A stretch of DNA of 64,000 nucleotides from Gnomoniopsis sp. IMI 355080 (taxonomy: Eukaryota > Ascomycota > Sordariomycetes > Diaporthales > Gnomoniaceae), in the NCBI GenBank assembly GCA_027946555.1, contig JAPEVC010000071.1, forward strand, positions 88,837 to 152,836, in the 5' to 3' direction. The notes beneath the pieces are model-generated. The model did not search any database. It saw only the letters and a list, made by a program, of their open reading frames with translations, and was not told the DNA's origin. Both the position numbers and the translations under genes were made by a program. Below, piece after piece: positions 58,522 to 64,000 of the stretch. Each line of letters starts with the position of its first letter. Within the stretch, counting starts at the first letter, position 1.

Positions 58522-58857
58522 TCAAGCTTCATTGCTCCAGTAATGCCGAGCATTGAGTATATCAGAGATGACGCTTACACCATTCCGAGGAGCTGTTGGG
58601 TCGAGATGATCTTCAAAGATAGCTGAGATTATCTTGACGAGCTTCTCTTTCGTTACAGTGCCTTCGGCAGGCCACTTGGGCGTCGATACTCTGGGTACCC
58701 AATCATGGCTTGCATGGAATTGCGATTTGTTTCTATTTTTGGGGGGGGGGGGGCGGATTCGGAGATGGTGGACACAACACAGCTGAAATGGCAAGCATAC
58801 TGAGGTTCTCACGATGAGGCTTTCATCGAGCCGTTTGGACTGGACGATTGCAGACAT
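58522..58857 (-). CDS. Possible small gene interrupted by a 13-C tract
   Basis: A 111-codon ORF whose C-terminal half (GTVTKEKLVKIISAIFEDHLDP, then SVISDILNARHYWSNEA) looks like genuine protein. The first 15 codons are followed by GTGAGA, a plausible donor, and the middle contains a C13 run (58753-58741 on minus). Spliced models joining residue 15 to the C-terminal part do not keep frame exactly, so either it is unspliced, the tract length is miscalled, or it is a decayed gene. No function can be assigned. Confidence 0.4.
   Translation of the reverse strand: MSAIVQSKRLDESLIVRTSVCLPFQLCCVHHLRIRPPPPKNRNKSQFHASHDWVPRVSTPKWPAEGTVTKEKLVKIISAIFEDHLDPTAPRNGVSVISDILNARHYWSNEA
58741..58753 (+). repeat. 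G13 homopolymer
   Basis: Thirteen consecutive G on plus, within the possible small minus-strand gene. Such runs are prone to slippage and to sequencing error. Confidence 0.85.
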
Positions 58858-60043
58858 ATTGGCTTGGAATCGATGTCTTACTCTGGAGAAGCCTCTCTTC
58901 GTAAATTTCGTTACACGTGGACAATAAATTGTTTTGAGCTTGGTTTGTGGTGAACGCCGTGATACTCAGTACCTGGGGCAACTAACTGGGGTCCTGCTAA
59001 TTCCGGGACAATTCTGTTAGTGCACACAACCTTAGGAATTGACTAACGTCTGTCTGGCCGTCCAAGTCACACACGGTCCGCCCAGCCACTTGAATACTCG
59101 CTTACATAACAGCTCCTCCCTCAAATCAACGTCGTTCCATTCCGGCGCCTTTTCCCATTCACGTCAATCACCTCCCCCCGGCCGCCGCGCGCTCATCGCC
59201 ACCTGTGCGCGAATCGACACTTTCCTACCGACAAACATGATAAGGACCAGAAAGAGGGTCACACTGTTCAAAGGTACTCGCGTGGCGGGTAGCCGCGCAC
59301 GCACTGCTGGATGGCCTTGTCCCGAGTCGACGTGGATTGCGCCCACGACTGGACAGACGTTTGTCTGCGGGTTAGCGATGCTCGATGACTCGATGCGACA
59401 TGCCGTTGAGCCTAGGCGTGCGGGGACTCGTGCTTTTCCTTCCTTCCTACGTCCACGACCTTGAAATTCGATCACTTGATAGCTGCCGGCACCGAATCGC
59501 ACCCATTACTCCAACAATCCGTACGTCACCCTTGCTACGTGCAGATAGAAGCGGATACTGGGAAGGGACTATCTTCTGGGCCGCCTTGTCTGCGTGGCGG
59601 TGATTCAAAGAAGGCTCTTGTCGCAATGTCACTATGTTGGGCTACAGCCTTCGAGGATCAACGCCTATCGCGCGCGAGATTGTAAAGTCCGACTTGTACC
59701 CATGGCGTATTTGTGGCGGTTCAGCGAACGGCCCAAAACCCAGTCGCGCCATGGAACAACCGGGATCTCGTGGAAAGGGGCTCAGTGGAAGTCGCCTGTC
59801 AGCGACGCCGGCAGCTCAAGGGACGTTCCCAACGGGCATTGGCTTCGCGATCCCCATCTCCTGTCTTACTGGCATTGGAGTCAAGGCTGCTCCTACACAA
59901 AGCCTGGGAGGGTGGGAAACCTGCTATCATTCTTCTGAATGATGACAGGGGGCTAAGCTTGCGAATTGCTATTGCTCATTTGTCCACGGCCTAAACTAAT
60001 TGTGCAGCAGGTCCTCTTCATTACCGCTTTGAAGTGTGCCTCG
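58858..60043. other. Intergenic region
   Basis: About 1.2 kb. Several overlapping ORFs of 60-140 codons exist on plus (59039-59942), none with family-like features. A spliced leader or a small gene starting MIRTRKRVTLFK (59239) cannot be excluded. Confidence 0.4.
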
Positions 60044-61129
60044 ATGGCACACTCATCTCAAGAATCGACGGCCTCGGAATACTCTCACGCGGACCCAAAT
60101 GAATACAAAGTCAATGTCAACACGCCAGCCGTGGTAGTCTGGGAAGGGCGACATGCAAAACTCGACCTACATTTTCAACATGATCGTTCGAACTCGACCG
60201 CTTTCTTCAAGCTGAGGGCCAGTCTTGTGCTCAAGGCTCTTTCACCTGCTAAGAGCTATCTTTATCTCTTCCTCCCTCCAGAACGAATACAAAGCCTGAC
60301 GCTGGATGAGTCGCCCGACCCAGATTCAATCCCTTCGGATACATCCAAGGATCTGGGCTCATCATTCACTTGTATCCGTGTCAGCTTGAGTACCAAAGCC
60401 GATCTCATAGGCCCCAAGTCTGTGAACCTCAAACCGAAGAATCAGGTCGAAGGTCGTGTGCTTGATGCGCTAAGGTCACTCGTGCGGTGTACGGCGTTCA
60501 ACATATTCATACCACACCAGGTGCTTCCCAAGGCGAAGTTGCTGTGCACGTGCTATGGCATCAGCGATCGGCTGTTGAGGTCTGACCCAGGGAAAGTTGA
60601 TCTGGCCTGCCTTTACGAAGGAAAAGGTGGGGTGAAGGTGACAATCGGCGAGTCGGACAACCAGTCTCGCATCGCACCGGGGAACCCGCAATCGCCAAGT
60701 GGCGACAGCCCCCCATCATATGCTGAGTCAGGGCCTTGTCCATCAGCAGCAGCAGACCCCTCAACACTGCCAACAAGCAAGAAGCGCCGATTAGATAGTT
60801 CAGGAGCCGTGGAGCTGGGCGGTGATCTGCTAGCAATCATGAGGAAAATGATTCGGGAAGAAGTTCGGGTCCAGGTATCTCAAGAGGTGCAGAAGGTCGA
60901 GACTCGCTTGACTGACAAGCTTGACCGCATTGTGGAAAGACATACCAAAAGATGGTCAGAAGAACTCGAAGGGACACGACAAGAATTTGATGACAAAATA
61001 GAGGACGACTTCTTCGGTGTCAGGATGAAGCTGGAGGATTACATCAAAGAAGAGCTGACAGAAGCTGAGGACAGGATTGTTCAGCATTTGCAAAATACAG
61101 CGAGCGTGCATCTAGAATTCGGCTCATGA
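60044..61129 (+). CDS. Orphan fungal protein: beta-rich N-terminal domain plus C-terminal coiled coil
   Basis: A single exon of 361 aa from the ATG at 60044; the frame is open upstream without an ATG. Residues 20-210 look like one mixed alpha/beta domain: PAVVVWEGRHAKLDLHF, KLRASLVLKAL, SYLYLFLPPERIQSLTL, FTCIRVSLSTKADLIGP, LDALRSLVRCTAFNIFIP, and DLACLYEGKGGVKV. From memory, similar segments recur in lineage-expanded ascomycete proteins of unknown function; I cannot name a domain. A short Pro/Ser-rich linker with KKRR (nuclear-like) follows. Then comes a Glu/Arg/Lys-rich coiled coil (about 270-355). It is in the same orientation as the dynamin-like GTPase and the next orphan, which makes it part of a possible accessory module. 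Confidence 0.75.
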   Translation: MAHSSQESTASEYSHADPNEYKVNVNTPAVVVWEGRHAKLDLHFQHDRSNSTAFFKLRASLVLKALSPAKSYLYLFLPPERIQSLTLDESPDPDSIPSDTSKDLGSSFTCIRVSLSTKADLIGPKSVNLKPKNQVEGRVLDALRSLVRCTAFNIFIPHQVLPKAKLLCTCYGISDRLLRSDPGKVDLACLYEGKGGVKVTIGESDNQSRIAPGNPQSPSGDSPPSYAESGPCPSAAADPSTLPTSKKRRLDSSGAVELGGDLLAIMRKMIREEVRVQVSQEVQKVETRLTDKLDRIVERHTKRWSEELEGTRQEFDDKIEDDFFGVRMKLEDYIKEELTEAEDRIVQHLQNTASVHLEFGS

Positions 61130-62065
61130 TACATAGCGTAGGTAGATATTGACCATTCATCAACAACCAAATAGGCCATACGTGTCATCGGATCTGTGTG
61201 TCAACACCTTCAGAGTCTTGCACCATCACGCGCATCGCTGGCGAATAACGGGTACAATATAGAGCAGCCATCCAGATGCAGCGACCACCAGAGACCGAGC
61301 TGGTTGTTTACCATCTTATGACATGGTCGAAGAGATCCGCCTGTCTGGAAGCGAAGACCTCGTTCGCCGAAATGCTGAGGTTGCCCTGAACGGTGCCATA
61401 CTAAGCAGATGCAACGATTCAGAACGTTCTCACTTTCAAGGACCGCCTCGCACAAACAGCAAAGCCGTCACAAACGAATGCTAGTACAATCGCGATCATA
61501 ATTGGCCTGAAATACCGCAATACTGAAAAGCAAGTTTTTCTTCTTTACAGTTCCCTCGTTTTCCGAAGAGCTTACCAAGGCTAGAGAACTTCTGTGCCCT
61601 GATAATATTTTCCTCGTCTCCGTTCAGAAGACACCTTCTGATCGACCTTTCCTCCTCAGCTTCACGTTGTCTGCTTCTCTTAATTTTACTTTTCTTTCTT
61701 TCCCTCAATCTTTCCCCTCTGCTATTTCACATTTTCAATTGTGCCCTTTTCTCACAATTAACTGTGCGAGCCACTCTACTTTTCTCCTCAATTTTCCCTC
61801 CACACCCACGGACAAATCACTGTCTCTGAACGAGATTCCAGGGTTCCTTCCAGTCTCGACTTTTGCGAAGCCACTTTACTTCTAATCGGGCTATCTCACA
61901 CGCATTTGGTACTCCACAACTTCGTCTACCGAATTCGGTACCTCAATACTTTCAAGATGGACTTTCGAATCTGTAGGCTCAAAATCGTTTCTCCTTCCAC
62001 TGGCTCGGCAAGTGATGCCTCCGGAGATAGCAACCTCGTGAGTCAGAGAATGCGCATCTTCAGTC
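61130..62065. other. Intergenic region
   Basis: About 940 bp, T/C-rich from 61660 to 61870, which fits a promoter and leader for the next gene. An alternative ATG at 61957 opens a 51-codon ORF in another frame. Confidence 0.4.
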
Positions 62066-62896
62066 ATGGAGCATGTAGAAGCGACCCAGAGCTGTTACCT
62101 CTTCACTGAACAGGCCCAAAGCCTCGCTAACGTTGTCGTGCAGAGTATCGAACATGCTGTCGCAAGCTCATGTGACGGAAGAGACAAGACCAACGTACCA
62201 GTCAGGGACGAGAGCCCGAGAGACCTGTACACTGTCGGAGATGGCAAGCTCTTGCCCACCAGACTCGTCGAGATGTGGACAGAAATTGATCCAGCCCTAC
62301 CCCGCGAAGACATCCAGAGCATCATCCAGACAACCTTTGCTGCATTCAGACCATCCGTAGGCTCCGAACCGCAACCCTGGATGAACGCCGATGACAAGTC
62401 CAGTGTCATTGCTATCGAAAAAGCTCGGATCACCAACGGCGGTAAGATTCCAGCCTCTTGGAAGGCTACTGCGGAGCAGTCGGAACATGGTCGGAAATGG
62501 CTGGAGATCAATCAGGGGCAGGAACAAGCGGAGGCTCTCGCACGTGCCCGAGAAACTTGGGAAAAAGCGCTCGCAGACGCACGCGTTGCTCAAGTCAAAA
62601 CAAAGAAGGCGGCCTCCCTTTATTATGAGACACTTTGTAGCGTTGACCACGCACGCAAGGATGCCAGGTCGGCCGATTCACAAGCCAAGGCAGCGGCTAA
62701 GCTGGCTGCCGAGGCGAAGGCAACTGCAGACAGAGCATGCGAGGAACAAGCAGAGGCCCGGCGTGGTCTCCGTGATTCAAGGCTTGCGCTCCGCGAGGCA
62801 GAAGCCCATGCCAAAAGTGCAAACCTTGCGTACGAGAGGATCGAGCGGGCAGCGAAGGTCGTGCCACAAGGCAAGAAGAGGAAGCTGGAAGGCTGA
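62066..62896 (+). CDS. Orphan fungal protein with Ala-rich C-terminal coiled coil
   Basis: A single exon of 276 aa from the ATG at 62066. No family is recognised. The N-terminal half (1-145) is mixed, with LYTVGDGKLLPTRLVEMWTEIDPALPRED and QTTFAAFRPSVG. The C-terminal half (about 150-265) is a long Ala/Glu/Arg/Lys helix (for example AKAAAKLAAEAKATADRACEEQAEAR), a strong coiled-coil candidate. It ends in a basic KKRKLEG cluster that could direct it to the nucleus. It shares the coiled-coil plus basic-cluster design with the neighbouring orphan at 60044, which suggests, but does not show, that the two associate. Confidence 0.75.
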   Translation: MEHVEATQSCYLFTEQAQSLANVVVQSIEHAVASSCDGRDKTNVPVRDESPRDLYTVGDGKLLPTRLVEMWTEIDPALPREDIQSIIQTTFAAFRPSVGSEPQPWMNADDKSSVIAIEKARITNGGKIPASWKATAEQSEHGRKWLEINQGQEQAEALARARETWEKALADARVAQVKTKKAASLYYETLCSVDHARKDARSADSQAKAAAKLAAEAKATADRACEEQAEARRGLRDSRLALREAEAHAKSANLAYERIERAAKVVPQGKKRKLEG

Positions 62897-63371
62897 GGAT
62901 GTGTACTTGTCAGCGGGCTTTGCGGCGAGGAATAGAGTTGTGTCCTGTCCGCCAAAGGCTCTTAGAAAAAGTCGTGGTCCAATACCAAACAAGAAGACAA
63001 AACGGGGAATTACACATCTGAGAGTTTTGGGAGGGTAGGGCCTGCAGCAAGAATCAGTCTTAGCTGTGATCAGGTATCGATGAATTCTTCCGAAAATCAC
63101 CAACTCGATGTGCTCCTTGACCTGAAGCGGTAGCGGTGTCACTTGCTAATCATGAGAAGCCCGCAATAATGCAAGCCGAGATTCGTATCCATAGCAGGGA
63201 ATGCCATCACTGTAGTTGCCATTAATGAGGTCCTCTTTCGTCCTGATCACGCTGGACATGGCAGAATAAAACGAGCAGCCGGAAATCTCGCACATATTCG
63301 GCTCTATCGTTTTGCCGCAAAATAGCAAGACGGCGCCACACGTTGGGTTCGATATATTTGCATTCAGTGCC
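62897..63371. other. Convergent intergenic region
   Basis: About 475 bp between convergent genes. No feature supported. Confidence 0.4.
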
Positions 63372-63980
63372 CTATCCAGACACCAAACCACTATCCGGGA
63401 AACTCGTCTCCTTCTCCAGCTTCTCAGCAGCCTGTTGTTGTTCCGGCTTGGCCCCGTCTCCATTCCCGTGGCTCTGCGCGGCACCAACAACAGGATGCGC
63501 CTCCGTCGTAGTCCCACGAGCCTGGTCCTCCTGCGCCAGCTTCTGTCTCTCCTTCTTGCTCAGCGAGATCGCTCCCTTCGCCAACGCCTCCTTGGGAAGC
63601 GGGCGCACGATGGGCTGTAGAATCCACCATGGCCGCTTGCACCTCTTGACCGTCCCAACCGAGCTGTTCGGATCGTCCTCTATCACCTCCTCTTCTGCCA
63701 CCCCCGGCTGCGACTCGTCCCTTACGCCCTTTTCATAGGCACCATTCCTTGCCATGTCCTCTTCTACACTCTTGCCATCCGTCCGTTGGTACTCCAACAA
63801 GCCCTCTGCAACCTTCCGCTCCACCATCTCCAATATCCTCTCATACACAAGGATATCCCCCAGCTTCCCCTTGGCCAGCGCGTCACGCACATCGTGATGC
63901 TTCGTGACAAAGTGTCGTAGCATATGGAACAAATGCGCCTGCATGCCCACAAAGTTCGGCCCGGCCGTTGCAGAGGTCAT
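63372..63980 (-). CDS. Small fungal protein of unknown function, N-terminus near window edge
   Basis: A single exon of 202 aa from the ATG at 63980 (context CAAG before ATG). The frame may continue or have an earlier exon beyond the window. The N-terminal 75 residues look ordered and helical (FVGMQAHLFHMLRHFVTKHHDVRDALAKGKLGD). The rest is acidic and Lys/Gln-rich with PWWILQPIVRPLPKEAL in the middle, and a low-complexity Gln/Glu tail. There is no signal peptide. Family not recognised. Confidence 0.65.
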   Translation of the reverse strand: MTSATAGPNFVGMQAHLFHMLRHFVTKHHDVRDALAKGKLGDILVYERILEMVERKVAEGLLEYQRTDGKSVEEDMARNGAYEKGVRDESQPGVAEEEVIEDDPNSSVGTVKRCKRPWWILQPIVRPLPKEALAKGAISLSKKERQKLAQEDQARGTTTEAHPVVGAAQSHGNGDGAKPEQQQAAEKLEKETSFPDSGLVSG

Positions 63981-64000
63981 CTTGCCGCCCGCCCCTCTCC

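Noticed and set aside
59039..59942. Cluster of overlapping ORFs upstream of the 361-aa orphan
   Set aside because: Composition-driven in a GC-richer stretch, no domain, and frames overlap each other; probably leader or spacer.

Overview
This is eukaryotic DNA from a filamentous ascomycete (Pezizomycotina). I infer that it is probably a Dothideomycete, from gene content and style, without any search. Most genes have short spliceosomal introns (about 45-160 bp) with GTRNGT-like donors, occasional TACTAAC-like branch points and YAG acceptors. Genes are spaced by 0.3-2 kb. Leaders are pyrimidine-rich, and several long Ser/Pro-rich proteins are of fungal type. There are no operons, CRISPR arrays or rRNA, and I found no convincing tRNA.

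Layout. 1-1815: 3' part of a Ser-rich unknown protein. 2795-6209 (-): Tti1. 6700-7714 (+): DUF1749 alpha/beta hydrolase. 8730-11980 (+): Ark1/Prk1-type actin-regulating kinase. 12954-14399 (+): cytochrome P450. 15033-16507 (+): Pth11/rhodopsin-type seven-helix protein. 18722-20103 (+): eIF5. 20883-22399 (-): a double-GFA-domain gene with an apparent 2-bp frameshift. 23374-26153 (-): a tryptophan/glycine (WG/GW)-repeat protein. 26916-27740 (-): dephospho-CoA kinase. 28374-29806 (-) and 31280-31949 (-): unknown fungal proteins. 32986-33734 (-): Tim23. 34260-39334 (+): THADA/Trm732-like HEAT protein. 39672-41669 (-): DUF3074 START-like protein. 42106-44014 (-): a GT2 hyaluronan/chitin-synthase-like gene that looks broken. 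44724-45853 (-): acyl-protein thioesterase. 46856-47923 (-): Pho85-type CDK. 48857-51011 (-): long disordered acidic protein. 51012-54988: gene-poor, AT-richer tract. 54989-58482 (+): large SLIP-GC/dynamin-like GTPase. 60044-61129 (+) and 62066-62896 (+): two orphan coiled-coil proteins. 63372-63980 (-): unknown protein.

The left and middle parts are mostly conserved housekeeping genes: TELO2-TTI complex, endocytic kinase, translation initiation, CoA synthesis, mitochondrial import, tRNA modification, depalmitoylation and phosphate/cell-cycle signalling. The accessory character rises in two places. One is the P450 plus receptor-like pair at 12.9-16.5 kb. The other is the block from about 51 to 63 kb, where a gene-poor tract precedes a dynamin-like GTPase with an altered G4 motif and two coiled-coil orphans in the same orientation. 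That block is the best candidate for an undescribed module, although no functional link can be shown from sequence alone. The WG/GW protein is the other standout: its composition and spacing resemble Argonaute-hook proteins, and most of its repeat region lies in an exon with no internal start codon, so simple ORF calling misses it.

All exon coordinates were derived by hand from splice consensus, frame continuity and remembered family patterns. No alignment or search was run.
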